This document shows, piece by piece, positions 30,002-41,372 of a stretch of DNA of 64,000 bases. The notes under the pieces are model-generated. The model was not told the DNA's origin, did no database searches, and saw nothing but the letters and a program-made list of their open reading frames with translations. Origin of the DNA: Ichthyosporea sp. XGB-2017a (taxonomy: Eukaryota; Opisthokonta; Ichthyosporea). Position 1 is the stretch's first letter; each line of letters starts with the position of its first letter. The DNA lies in NCBI GenBank assembly GCA_002811675.1, contig PDIM01000011.1, forward strand, positions 155,468 to 219,467, read 5' to 3'. A program made the translations under genes and the position numbers.

Positions 30002-33000
30002 TCATTCCGAATTTGAATGGAGCCCACAGCCGGAGTTATCAACGTCTATAACATTGCAATCCGTTTCACACAAGTCCGTTTCACGATCAGGTTTAGTCGC
30101 TATGACAGAGCTTTCCTTATCTTCTTGCTCCAAAGTTATGGTATCTAAATTATGCTTTTCTTCAGATGTAGCAGAGCCTTTCGTAGAACTCTTGCCTATT
30201 GTCATTGTCCATGCAGATCCTTTGCGTACAAACTTACTTTTTGTCTTTTCTTCGATTTCTCCGATCTTCTCAGCAAAGGCCTGTAATGGAGTGAATTGTT
30301 CTGGAAAAGGTTCCCCGCATTTGCAGGTACCACTGCGGCTCTTCGAAAGAAGATGATAGTCTTCAAAATCTTGCATTATAGTTCCAAGTGTGGCCACCGC
30401 GTTTTCTATCCCTTCAAGGCGACCCTTGCTTTCAGTGCCTTCGCCAATAAAGCTCGATTGCTTACTAGCTTTTATCAAATTCTGATCTACTATCCATTGC
30501 AATATCAAAGACTTTTCAGAAAGTAAAAAGAGGGAGAAGAGACTTTCCTCTTTCGTTAACGAACTTTTTGCAGTTAATTCTACAACAAATGCTTCTATTT
30601 TTTTCCAGCCGGACAAATTAGCAACACCACTGTTATAAGAATCTTTGCTATTTATACTGCACTTTGAGCTTGACGCACTTCCTCCCCTCTGAAAGCGACT
30701 ACCAAACGAACTTTCCGAAGCCATATCTGACGTAGAATTTGCATCCATGCCATAGGTATCTAGAAAGGCCCTAATCCGGTCTCGTGTTTCATCCTTTCTC
30801 TTAATTAGCTTTTTAGGATAGGCTTTACTATCCCAAACGATATAACAAACTGCAAGAACCACAGTAAGCACCACCATAGCTATAATCGGCCAGAACGAGT
30901 CTTCTGTTGTGAATTCAATAGATAAAATAGCAATCACGGTATATATAAATAAAAGCACATAAAGGAGCATTCTGAAAGACGTGACCCACGGCACAGAACA
31001 GATTCTATGATTGTAACATAAATGCATGTATATCAGAAGAGCAACTATAAGCAAGATATAAAAGAGATATTCTATTTGCCTGAAGTAAGCTCGCATAAAA
31101 ACTAATATGGATTTAAGCAGTGTATCCATAAGGAGAAATCGAGGCTTGTATTTTACTTGGAGCATGTCTCCTTGTATGCTCTGCCACAATGGGGCCGCAA
31201 TCATCGCTAGAGGGTAATACACTACTAGCAAGCTTCCACCTATACAAGCGTATAGCCAATGGATGGTGCTCCAACACTCAACATCACATGAATCATTTAG
31301 GACAATAATATCGTCGTCATAGGAAAAGGGGACACAATCAAACACTTGAAAGAAAGTGCCCAAAGCAGGTATAAGAAGAATGGTTGCGCCGATTGGCACA
31401 AGATAGTCACTTGGAAACATAAATAGTTTACCCCAAAACGAATTTCCCAATCTTCTTTCTATGCCTGTTAAAAGAAAGATCAAATATAAAGTCCAAGGAA
31501 AAGTCAGGGCTACAATTATCCAAAAGTACCATGTGATGCTCGTAGAAGACAATGCTAATATTTCAGTTGACACAGAGCCATTTAGCCAAGGTAAGTTGGG
31601 CGCTAGTATTATAGCAGTTATTTGAAAGTAATCAGTAAAACATGATAGCACCGGATACATATTTACTAGAACAGGGTGTATTTGAATCTCTTCCTCACTA
31701 GGGCGGAACGAGCACCCTTTGCAATGAAGCTTATCTAGCAAAAACGTCTTTGCACGCAAATGAGAAGCACTCGGGTGCTTTCTCAAACCCAGCTGGTTGG
31801 ATGTTTTACGTTCTTGCACCCTACTTTCCTTGTCACTCGTGATGGTTTTGATAGAATTTTTCCTACCAATTAGTTCGCCTCGTACGAAAACGTGTACTGA
31901 ATGATATACAAATTCCGCAATGAATATTCCTAAGAATAAAATGATTACTGAAAACCCTGCAACAGAATCCTCTAATAAGACTCTAGGGTGTTCAAATAAA
32001 GCGAATCCTCCTTTTTTTCCGGGAACTACATCTTTGCATCCTGGGTGTTTCAAAAGGATCGATACAGAATCTTTATGACCAACCTCCCCATTATCAGTGG
32101 TCAGCCCGGTTACAGTCAAATGAATCCCAATGTCACTTTTCGTTTTGAACACTTGGTCACTGAAATGAGCTGTTATGGTGATATTCCCCAGTTCACCATC
32201 TTTCCATTGTACTTTCATTGCGTCCTGAATTTTATCTACAAACACGCCGTTGATGCTGAATTTGTAGGCCTCAACGGCCGAATTTTGATTTGCAGGGCGA
32301 TGGCCGTGGGAGGCAAGCACGGCAATGCCAGCAACAGTTTGGCTCACATCCGTTATTGTCAGTGTGGCTAAGCCTACTCCGCTACCCATTCGGTTCACAT
32401 TGATATTTACCATCTGTCCAGGGAGGTACGCTATTTTAGTCTGTTCTTCGAAGTCAAAAGAGCTCAAAGGGGCAGGAATCCATTTCTTCCAAACGGCTGG
32501 GTTTGACCTCAGCCAATTACAGGTGGCATCGTATAGATTAGATTCATTCGCATTTGTTAAAGTGAACATTTCATTTAAATTTGAGAGCTGAAGATCTATC
32601 TTTTTTACTAGGTTGTAAGCACTTATGTCATATTCTCTAAAGCCCGACCATGTGATTTTACTTAGCACGTCCGAGGCAGCATCGCATTCGAGTGGAACAA
32701 TATTTTCATTATCCTTTTGTGATTGACAGCCGCGTACGTAGGGCTGAAACGATATTCGAGAGTAATTTCCAGAAGCGAGAAACTTTGTTGGAGACCAGTA
32801 GTAAAGCATAACCGGATTTCCACCCTGTACTACTTTTTCAACAGTAGCTACCTGTTCATTCCCGTAATATTCAAATGCGAACGGTAGCCCCAGTGTCTCT
32901 AGTAGTGATTCCCAAATGGTGGATGCCCAAGTGTCAAAGTTGTGGTAAAACTTCACGCAATTTGAAGGGTCCGCTTTACAAGCTGTAGTTAGAAATCTTC

Positions 33001-33723
33001 TTTTCGTCCCATCGGATGATACGCTTGTACAAAATGATTTTCCACAGGTTCCCTGGGGCTCAGGGTCCATTTTTGGAAAGGAAGAAAGCAGTGAAGGGTT
33101 TGCTACAATGGATTTGTAATGCTCAATAGAGCCTATGTTCTTCGTTGCTTCTACTGTTTTCTGATCAACATATATCCCATTTTTACCATCATATCCTACA
33201 CTTCCAACTTTAACGCACGCCCGTTGATCAACCACGTATTCTTTAAGAGAGACTGGCGGAGATTCTGATTCCCATGCTTCCATGTAGAAGTGGAAGTTCC
33301 CTTTGCCACAGCGAATGATGAAATTATCGTCCTCAGCAGCATAAAATTCAGGATCTCTTTCCAATATTGTGACATTCCGATAGCCCATGATATCCTTGGC
33401 GCAGGAAGAGAGAACAAGCAAGATAAACAAATTAGATTTTGCATTTGCACAATACAGGCACAATGACTTCTACTTACTCTCAAGAGAATATAGGGAATTA
33501 AAGTCGTCAGTCTTATCGAGAGCCAATTTCCCCCTTCAATTACAATTTCTTTGTCAGCCTCATGATCTGACCACCCAAGATCTTTAGCAAAACTGGTATC
33601 TAAACATGTTGATGGAAGGCCATCAGCAAAAAAGTCCGTTGAAGTTCCAGAGTACGGAGCAATTCCAAGAGACTTTGGGGAAAAAAGCAATATAAGTATT
33701 ACATGTAGCAATTTTGGCTTCAT
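30002..33723 (-). CDS. Receptor-like polytopic protein with OpuAC-type solute-binding ectodomain
   Basis: Two exons (33723-33478 and 33394-30002; intron 83 nt, GTAAGTA...CCAAG) encode 1212 residues. A signal peptide (LLHVILILLFSP) precedes a type 2 periplasmic-binding-protein domain, about residues 60-390, resembling glycine-betaine-binding OpuAC/ProX. Shared features are GGNWLSIRLTTLIPYILL then MGYRNVTI; FYMEAWESE; PVMLYYWSPTKFLASG; and a second lobe with SAYNLVKKIDLQLSNLNEMF and NWLRSNPAVWKKW. Splicing exactly restores the first block. A beta-rich segment runs to about 530. About 8 transmembrane helices follow (560-940), with a cysteine pair in a lumenal loop, then a Ser-rich cytosolic tail of about 270 residues. 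The architecture suggests a betaine/choline-type sensor or channel; function is unproven. Confidence 0.78.
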
Positions 33724-35761
33724 ATTAGCGTGTAATCAAAGCCTTCCTTCTCCAAACCTCCAAACCAAAAACATAATAACTTTTCAAAACACAAATTTGT
33801 CATGAGTTGCTATTGATACAGGACCAGGGTCCAGCGTCCTATGTATATTTGGATTTGAATGGGACGCACTCCACCACTGACTGGTCTGTGAGCGTGATGT
33901 AGATTTATTGTTAGTGTTGCCTTTCGCTCTTTCATTCAATGTACTCATGACTCACAGGGCAATATACACGTCCTTATAATGACTTATAATGCATGCTCTA
34001 TGATAATAATGAAGCGTCATTTTTGTTTATTATATAAAATAATTATATAAAACCTTTATATGGTAATTGTATGGACAAATATGAACACTTCTAGTCGAAG
34101 CTGTGGCTATCACAATTAAAATCTGGTACAGGAGCTATTCCCAGGGGAATAATGCACGTGTGCTGTTTTTGCTATCATTATATAGTAATCCTTGTTTGCT
34201 ATACATGTTTGCTATACGTCAGCGGATCGAAGCCTTTACGAAAGAGAAGGCGTTGGGATCAAGGAACGCTTCTTGTTGGGATTGGGACCGTAAATTCACG
34301 AAGGTTATGCTACTTTTATTTTCTCTCCTACTTGCAAGGTAGATTCGGCTCTGTTCTTTATCAGGACGTGAGCCCCCTTCGTCCTCGTCATCACGGACTT
34401 TCGAACTCAGCGGCTCGGTGGCACTTAAAAATGCCCAGACCGTAATAGCGGCTGCCTTATTTCTTCTCACCAGGAGGCTGCTACCTGGCGCACCCTTCCG
34501 AGTTGGTGCCAAACTCTGGCTCTCTTTAGCCACCCTTGGTAGGCCTGTTCAAAGTGGTGCCATACTTCCCCAGAACAGGATAGTCTGAACAAAGTTAGGG
34601 CTCCTTTGTCCACTCTTATACTACCAGTAAAGGCCTTTCAAAGCAGGTATTGGGACCGTAAATTTTCGGCTTACTTGAGTAGTTTGAGTAACGCTCCTTG
34701 GTTTTATAGAAGGAAAAATTAACACTACTTGATGTTGTTGCAAAGCGAAATAAGAGTTTTAAAATGGTAACTCAAGGAGTTTACGGTATATGATACATCA
34801 TTTCTATTAATAACTTATATATGATGACGCTGTGTGTGAAGTTCTGTTGTAGAATCATTTGCTCCAAAATAAGTTTTGCAGAAGATATCATCAATTATTT
34901 CTTTCAAATTGAGCATGCATCCATGATGCAAACACGTCATCCCTATCTCACGGAACTGTGAAAGACAATGAAGGCTAGATCCTCAGATCTTGTACAAGTG
35001 GATTAATCTTTGACCAAAGTTTTAATTAGCATGATCAAGTAAATTTATCTTCAAGATATATAAAGAAAAGCAAGTTCCAAGCAAGGCAAGTATTGTTCCG
35101 TCGAGAGAAGTAATTACAGACACACTGCACATATTTCAAAGCAGTACTACAGAGCATGTAGCTGTATAGAGCACACCAACCAACTCTCACGTCACTCCAT
35201 CATCGTGCGATTTTTTTGAAATATGTTAGTTACCTATTTTTCCACGGCTCCCTTGAAGGAGACAGCTGATTGGCTCCCCTCGGCAATTAATAAGCTGCTT
35301 ATCTTAGCTTGTTGTACATAATTAGTTATTCGTTTTCCATGGTGGATTATCACTAATTATCAAACCTAGCTGGCCTGCAATCACAAGAATAATCGGCTAT
35401 GTACCGGCCTATAATATTATCAGCTGAGAGGGCCAGAGAGGGGAGGATTGCACAGGTTATTTTTTCAAGGAGGCGGGAAAATCCCCCATTTTAAGTCTTT
35501 GTAATTCTATTCACACAACCCCCCAGGCCCCAAGTCCAGCACCATTCACTGCCTTCTTCTAAAGCATAAAAGAAACAAACAGTCAAAAAATGGAAATCAC
35601 AAAACGAAGAGTAACTGAATATAATCACATAAGAAGATTTAAAACAAGAACAAAATCATTTATCATTTGCAGTAATCTATCATTTGCTGTGATTAAAGTA
35701 GAAGTATTGTGAGAAGCTAGAGTTGACTTTTACAAACATTTGACAGTATTAAAGCTAAAAA
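33724..35761. other. Two-kilobase AT-rich intergenic region
   Basis: The longest gap in the window, between the OpuAC receptor-like gene and ABCA, which are transcribed away from each other. It is strongly AT-rich around 34000-34100 and 34690-35100. It holds a GC-richer island flanked by a 16-bp direct repeat (annotated separately). An inverted CCAAT box (GATTGG) occurs near 35270. No tRNA or other RNA gene is recognised. Confidence 0.45.
34281..34664. repeat. Segment flanked by a 16-bp direct repeat (possible insertion with target-site duplication)
   Basis: The 16-mer ATTGGGACCGTAAATT occurs at 34281-34296 and again, exactly, at 34649-34664. The 352 bp between the copies is more GC-rich than its surroundings. 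On the minus strand a frame spanning 34533-34219 is open for 104 codons and is rich in charged residues (for example RDDEDEGGSRPDKEQS). This could be a short retroposed sequence or a decayed gene fragment. I recognise no family and no clear pol III promoter boxes. Confidence 0.4.
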
Positions 35762-38700
35762 ATGACGCAGATCGGAACACTGCTGTGGAAGAATTGGAAG
35801 TTAAGGCTTCAGCGCCGTGCGTCCTTCTTATTCGAAATTGTATTAGTTTTGGCTGTGTTGGTTTTAATGGCTATTTACCGACAGTCTTTGGCTGGTTCTC
35901 CGCAGACAAACATGGATGTTTTGCTGAACGCTCCATACCCTCCCGCAACCAAAAATTCCGAGTTTGGTCTTAGTTGCCTGGCTGGAAGTGAACGAGATTT
36001 GTGGGCATCTCTTGGTGAGAGCCACAATATCACAATATTTTATGGCCCAGACACTGTGGAGGTAAAAGACTTTATGAATACCGCCTTCGTGGGCACGGCA
36101 AATCTAACTCTTCAGAAGTTCAATGTCTCAATAGATTTGCAACCAAAGGGAAGCGAAGAAGATGTATCCAGTAGTGTTGTTGATCTATATTCCAACAGCA
36201 TTTTCAATGCAACTTATCCTTATTATTGTTATTCGAGCTATCCTACTTATGAAACCGTGTATCTCAAAACATATGAAGAAATGGAACAATATGTCATTCA
36301 GAATCAGACCTCGTGCTATGATAATATGAACTACTTGCGCAACTTTGATGCAGTTGGCATTTACTTTAGTGCTGACAGTTTTATTTCAGGAGAGTTTTCT
36401 CCTTCAACTGCGTACGACTTTAAGCGCGCATCAACAACGAAAAGGTGTAGTTTCTACCCGGCATATGATGGTGAGCTTATAGTGGATTGCTATCAAACTA
36501 ATGCTGGTTCAGGTATGGTAGGGTCGTATGAGAGTTCGACTGTGGACATGACAGAATCTGTTGCTCCTGATATATGCCCTTATATTTCAAGTACAGACTT
36601 TGACTCACTATTGATGATCCTGGGCACGCTCACTGACACGGCACTCATTCGCCATCTCAAACCCGATGTCAGTAACCACATTTTGGAATTGCATTTGTCC
36701 TCTCCTCCAGGTGACAGCCTCAGCGGATACTCTAATTGGTCTTATCTAGGGGTTGGCTTCACATTGATTCTCACGGTTGTTATGATGCTTGTTACGTTGT
36801 TGCCTCTAATAGCGAATGTTCAAGAAATAGTGTTTGAAAGAGAAAACAGGTTGCAAGAAGCAATGAAAATGATGGGCGTTAGCTCGGCAATGTCGTCCCT
36901 TTCTTGGGTGATTACAGTTTTCGTGGAACTCTTCGTGATATGTGTTCTGTCTTGGATTATTCTAATACCCGCGGACGTCTTTTTCAAAGTCAATCCTCTA
37001 ATTGTGATGTTGTTTCTTTTGAGCTTTTTCTTGTCGATGGTGGCTCTCGCCCTTTTATTTTCCAGTTTCTTTCAAAGGGCAAAATATGCCATTTTTGTGA
37101 CCGCTGTTATTTCAATATTGCTAGTAGTTCCTGGTGTTGTGATTGCGATAACGGATAAATTTGACAGTTTAAGTGTAGCTGAGGCGTTTGGAGTGTGCCT
37201 TCTACCGACTTCATGCATTTCTATCGGTGCAGATATCATCAGCGAGTATGGTCAACAGGGGGTGGAGCTAGGATGGGACTATTTCAGTGTTCCTCCCACG
37301 CAGAGTTACAGTGTGAGTATTATGCACTGTGTGGTCTTTATGGTGGTTGATGTTGCATTGTTTGTGTTAATTGGATGGTATGTGGATACCGTTTTTCCCG
37401 GTCAATACGGGACTGCACAGCCGTTCTATTTCTTCCTTTTGCCATCTTACTGGAGGTCATCTTCAGCGAATGTGGATAGTAAACGGACAGATGCTGATAT
37501 TTCTGTGGATAAGGGGGGCATCTTGCGGGAACATGATGGATTCATTAATGAGGCTGAAATTGTTATTGACCAGTTAACAAAAACATTTGGGGATTTTACA
37601 GCTGTAGATTCGCTGTCCTTGAGCATGAGAGTTAACCAAGTTTGTGGACTCCTCGGCCACAACGGAGCAGGGAAAACCACAACAATGAACATGCTCTCGG
37701 GATGGTATTCACCCACCTCTGGGGATGCTACTATATTCGGCAAATCTATTCGATATCAAATGCCTCAAGTGCAAAAGCTTCTCGGCTTATGTCCTCAACA
37801 CAACACCTTGTATGATTACCTGACCGTGGAAGACCATATTATTCTCTTTAATGCTTTAAAAGGGGTTTCGGAAGAGGAGACAAGGAAAGGTATGGATGAG
37901 CTGTTGGATGACCTTTTGATTCTCGACAAAAAGCATACGTTTGCCAAAGATCTTTCAGGAGGTCAAAAGAGAAAGCTTAGTCTGTGCATTGCATTCTCGG
38001 GAAATTCAAAGTTTATTATCCTTGACGAACCTACAAGCGGAGTGGATCCCTCCAGTCGTCGTTGCATGTGGGATATGATAAGTAAAAACAAACATGGTAA
38101 GGCCATTCTCCTAAGCACCCACTTTATGGATGAAGCTGAGATTTTAAGCAACCAAATTGCAGTCATGGCGAACGGGGGCTTAAAATGTGTTGGCTCTCCG
38201 GGCTTCTTAAAGACCTCTCTGAATGTTGGTAATGTTTTTTCTGTGGAAATGAAGGACCTTGAATACGATCTTAAATGCCTTCAACCGTTTGTCTTGGAAA
38301 AGCTTCCCGAAGCCAAATTCCTTGAAGCAGCTGGGACGCAGGTAAATTTTGAAATCCCTTACAACATGAATGCCGAGTTCACTAAGTGCTTGAAGGAATT
38401 TGAAAGTGAGTGTTCTTCCTATGGTGTGAAGTCATTTGGAGTCTCGTCCAATAACTTCGAGCAGGTATTTATGAAAGTGAATAGTATGGAAATAGTAAGT
38501 GGTCAGGGCGATTTAAGCTCAAAGGTTGAAGAAGTTGTTGAGCTTAAAGATAGTTCAGCTCCTAAGATGAGCCCCGGAACTTGTACCCCTTGCTTTTTTG
38601 CCCAACTTCAAACCCTTTACTGGAAGAGGTTTATTGGGTTTCTAAGAAACATATCGTGGGTATTTATGACTGTCATTTTGCCTTGTGTGTTTGTAATTCT

Positions 38701-41146
38701 TGGAATTTACCTGATGCAGAAAGACAAGTATGATGTGAACAGTGGCAATGCAAGCTATCAATCTGGAGCTATTGCTCCTTTCTCCCAGTGGTCACCTTAC
38801 AGCAATACACAATATGATACTCGACTCTTTGTGGAAACCGGAGTATCAGTTGCTGTTACCGAGGGGCTTTCTGCACCAGGACGAAATGTTTACTACTTTG
38901 AGTCTTCTACTGCAAATGGCGAAGCCACAAAGTATGTATTTGCTGGATATCCAAATCAAGTGAAAGAGATTAACTACTGTTCAGTGGGACGAAATGGGAC
39001 TGGTTTGTCTTTTTCTTGCCGGGAGTCTGCCTTTGGAGGTGGCAATGTAAATGTACGCTTTGCAAAATCTCTGACTAACGCTCTTGCAAAATCAGAACTT
39101 GGAAGTAGCGCTGAATTCATTTCAAGCCAAACAGTGCTTAGTATTCCAAGTCCAAGCGATAATCAAACTGATTCTGGTACGTCTGGACAAAATGACGATA
39201 ACTCCATACCTGAAACATATGCACGTCCTTTGACATATAATGGTATTTATGTCCTTCTGGGTATCACAGTTGTGGTGCTCGGCTTAAGTCTAGCGACAGT
39301 GTGTGCCTCGGTGGCGTTAACAGATGAGCGTGTGTCACTTTCGAAGCATGTTACAAGCTTGTATGTTTCCATTTCACTATTCTGGACAAGCAATTTATTT
39401 TTCGACCTCACACTTTATGTCATTCCCGTTGCTATAGCGCTTGGGGCCTTTGCCGGCTTTGATAATCCATTAACCAGTGATTGGATAGAATATATGGTTC
39501 CTGTTATCTTGCTGCTTGTAGCGTTTGGAATGGCGTTTTTTCCTTTTGTCTATTTGGTGTCCATACGTTTTAAAAGCTCATCCAGAGCATTTGTGTACAC
39601 TATAACGCTGGCTATTACTATGGTATTGGTTCCATTTTTTATCATTCAAGCAATCGATAATTCACGATATACAACCGATTCATATTATTATCCTGACGGC
39701 ACAGTTTCAACCTCGTTTACAAGCAAGGCTAAGACCTTACAAGTTGTGTACGATGCAATGAATGTCGTATTTGCCTTCCTACCCCCCTTTAATGTTGCCA
39801 ATGGGCTTTATAATCTGAACTACCAGTACTATAACAAAAGCTCGACATACAATGTATACGGTAATTGCTATGCATACAATGTGAACTTAACCGAAGTGTA
39901 CGAAAAGGGTTTGTACTATAAGTCGACTTGCATTATACGAGACGTTTATAGTTATGAGGTATCTGGATTTTACATTGGGATGCTCTTTGCTACTGCGGTA
40001 TTGTACTTTGGCTTATGTCTTTTGGTTGATAGCGGATTTATTGGTCGCATGTTGCGTAAGGACAGATCGCCTCCACAACCTGATGATGGTCACGAAGATG
40101 ACGATGTCCGGAATGAGAGGAATATGTGTGATATTCAAGGAAACGCCCTTCAAACTGTTGAACTTTCCAAAGAGTTTAGGACAGGAGTATTTGGTACGGG
40201 AGCTACAAATATGGCGGTACGAAATTCTCAATTTGCCGTTAAGCATGGTGAATGCTTTGGCTTGCTTGGTCAAAATGGGGCCGGCAAATCGACTACTTTC
40301 AAGATGCTTACTGGGGAAATTCTTCCATCGGCAGGTGACGCTTTCATCAATGGAAAGAGTGTAACAAAAGATATGGGTGAAGTCTCAAATCAAATAGGTT
40401 ACTGTCCACAGGTCGACGCGCTTATTGCGAAAATGACCCCTGAAGAGCATTTGCGAATGTACGCTGTACTGAAAGGCATTCCTCGAGATGAAGTAAATGA
40501 ACATGTTGGTTATTGGCTTGATGCTCTAGACCTGACAAAGTACAAAAATCGCCAAGCTCAAAAGCTAAGTGGGGGAAATAAGCGCAAACTGAACACTGCC
40601 ATCGCTTTAATTGGGTCACCTTCTATTATCTTCTTTGATGAACCAACAACTGGAATGGATCCCAAAGCAAAGCGACTAGTGTGGAAAGTTATAAACGAAG
40701 CTCGCAATGAAGGGGCCGCTGTGGTTCTTACATCCCATTCCATGGAGGAGTGTACAGCATTATGCACAAAGATGGTTATAATGTTTAATGGCGTGAGCAG
40801 ATGCTTGGGTAATGCACAACATCTTCAGCAGAAGTATGGGAGAGGGCTCACATTGGGTGTTTCATTTGACGATGGCATGCGAGATAATTTGCGTGAAGAT
40901 ATTATTGCGCACTTGACACAAAAGCAAGCGAAGACCGTCGAAGTAAAATTTTTAGAGGATGAAGAGGGATTTTTCAAACTCTCAGTTGAGGGTGAAGGCT
41001 TGTCACTTGTTCACATAGCGGAAAGTCTTGAGGAGGTGTTTGTGAAGTACAACATCTTGAGTTACGATTTATCACAATCTTCATTGGAAGATGTTTTCAT
41101 ATCTCTAGGTGATAGGGCTAATGAAGAGTCAAAGCAAAATGTGTAA
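35762..41146 (+). CDS. ABCA-type full-length ABC transporter
   Basis: A single exon of 1794 residues with the ABCA layout: TM1 (about 22-43), a large lumenal loop (about 45-325), TM2-6, NBD1, TM7, a second lumenal loop, TM8-12, NBD2. NBD1 has Walker A GHNGAGKTT near 631, signature LSGGQKRKLS near 728 and Walker B FIILDEPTSGVDP. NBD2 has GQNGAGKSTT near 1502, LSGGNKRKLN near 1602 and IIFFDEPTTGMDP. All catalytic motifs are intact. Many N-glycosylation sites (NIT, NLT, NVS, NAT) mark the extracytosolic loops. ABCA proteins move lipids or sterols across membranes. ATG 35762 follows an A-rich context (AAAAATG), and an AATAAA begins 9 nt past the stop. Confidence 0.96.
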   Translation: MTQIGTLLWKNWKLRLQRRASFLFEIVLVLAVLVLMAIYRQSLAGSPQTNMDVLLNAPYPPATKNSEFGLSCLAGSERDLWASLGESHNITIFYGPDTVEVKDFMNTAFVGTANLTLQKFNVSIDLQPKGSEEDVSSSVVDLYSNSIFNATYPYYCYSSYPTYETVYLKTYEEMEQYVIQNQTSCYDNMNYLRNFDAVGIYFSADSFISGEFSPSTAYDFKRASTTKRCSFYPAYDGELIVDCYQTNAGSGMVGSYESSTVDMTESVAPDICPYISSTDFDSLLMILGTLTDTALIRHLKPDVSNHILELHLSSPPGDSLSGYSNWSYLGVGFTLILTVVMMLVTLLPLIANVQEIVFERENRLQEAMKMMGVSSAMSSLSWVITVFVELFVICVLSWIILIPADVFFKVNPLIVMLFLLSFFLSMVALALLFSSFFQRAKYAIFVTAVISILLVVPGVVIAITDKFDSLSVAEAFGVCLLPTSCISIGADIISEYGQQGVELGWDYFSVPPTQSYSVSIMHCVVFMVVDVALFVLIGWYVDTVFPGQYGTAQPFYFFLLPSYWRSSSANVDSKRTDADISVDKGGILREHDGFINEAEIVIDQLTKTFGDFTAVDSLSLSMRVNQVCGLLGHNGAGKTTTMNMLSGWYSPTSGDATIFGKSIRYQMPQVQKLLGLCPQHNTLYDYLTVEDHIILFNALKGVSEEETRKGMDELLDDLLILDKKHTFAKDLSGGQKRKLSLCIAFSGNSKFIILDEPTSGVDPSSRRCMWDMISKNKHGKAILLSTHFMDEAEILSNQIAVMANGGLKCVGSPGFLKTSLNVGNVFSVEMKDLEYDLKCLQPFVLEKLPEAKFLEAAGTQVNFEIPYNMNAEFTKCLKEFESECSSYGVKSFGVSSNNFEQVFMKVNSMEIVSGQGDLSSKVEEVVELKDSSAPKMSPGTCTPCFFAQLQTLYWKRFIGFLRNISWVFMTVILPCVFVILGIYLMQKDKYDVNSGNASYQSGAIAPFSQWSPYSNTQYDTRLFVETGVSVAVTEGLSAPGRNVYYFESSTANGEATKYVFAGYPNQVKEINYCSVGRNGTGLSFSCRESAFGGGNVNVRFAKSLTNALAKSELGSSAEFISSQTVLSIPSPSDNQTDSGTSGQNDDNSIPETYARPLTYNGIYVLLGITVVVLGLSLATVCASVALTDERVSLSKHVTSLYVSISLFWTSNLFFDLTLYVIPVAIALGAFAGFDNPLTSDWIEYMVPVILLLVAFGMAFFPFVYLVSIRFKSSSRAFVYTITLAITMVLVPFFIIQAIDNSRYTTDSYYYPDGTVSTSFTSKAKTLQVVYDAMNVVFAFLPPFNVANGLYNLNYQYYNKSSTYNVYGNCYAYNVNLTEVYEKGLYYKSTCIIRDVYSYEVSGFYIGMLFATAVLYFGLCLLVDSGFIGRMLRKDRSPPQPDDGHEDDDVRNERNMCDIQGNALQTVELSKEFRTGVFGTGATNMAVRNSQFAVKHGECFGLLGQNGAGKSTTFKMLTGEILPSAGDAFINGKSVTKDMGEVSNQIGYCPQVDALIAKMTPEEHLRMYAVLKGIPRDEVNEHVGYWLDALDLTKYKNRQAQKLSGGNKRKLNTAIALIGSPSIIFFDEPTTGMDPKAKRLVWKVINEARNEGAAVVLTSHSMEECTALCTKMVIMFNGVSRCLGNAQHLQQKYGRGLTLGVSFDDGMRDNLREDIIAHLTQKQAKTVEVKFLEDEEGFFKLSVEGEGLSLVHIAESLEEVFVKYNILSYDLSQSSLEDVFISLGDRANEESKQNV

Positions 41147-41154
41147 AGCTAAAA

Positions 41155-41160
41155 AATAAA
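41155..41160 (+). terminator. AATAAA signal of ABCA
   Basis: A perfect hexamer 9 nt after the ABCA stop codon; unusually close. Confidence 0.6.
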
Positions 41161-41372
41161 TGGTAATACCTTTCGCAAAAAAACACAACGTCTGAAACAA
41201 GATAGTTCTAGGCACAATATGATTTGTGATTATGTAATTTATAAATGCTGAACACAAATATATTGCACATACAAGGCGGTGGTCTTGGTACATATGAGCA
41301 TTCGAAAGACACAGCTGAAGCAATAAGCAAGCATTTATGACGGGACTACTTATATTTGCACTTAATACATAG

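Noticed and set aside
34360-34420. Possible pol III B-box (TTCGAAC-like) in the repeat-flanked island
   Set aside because: The match to the B-box consensus fails at its end and no A-box was found at a suitable distance; no tRNA fold could be drawn.
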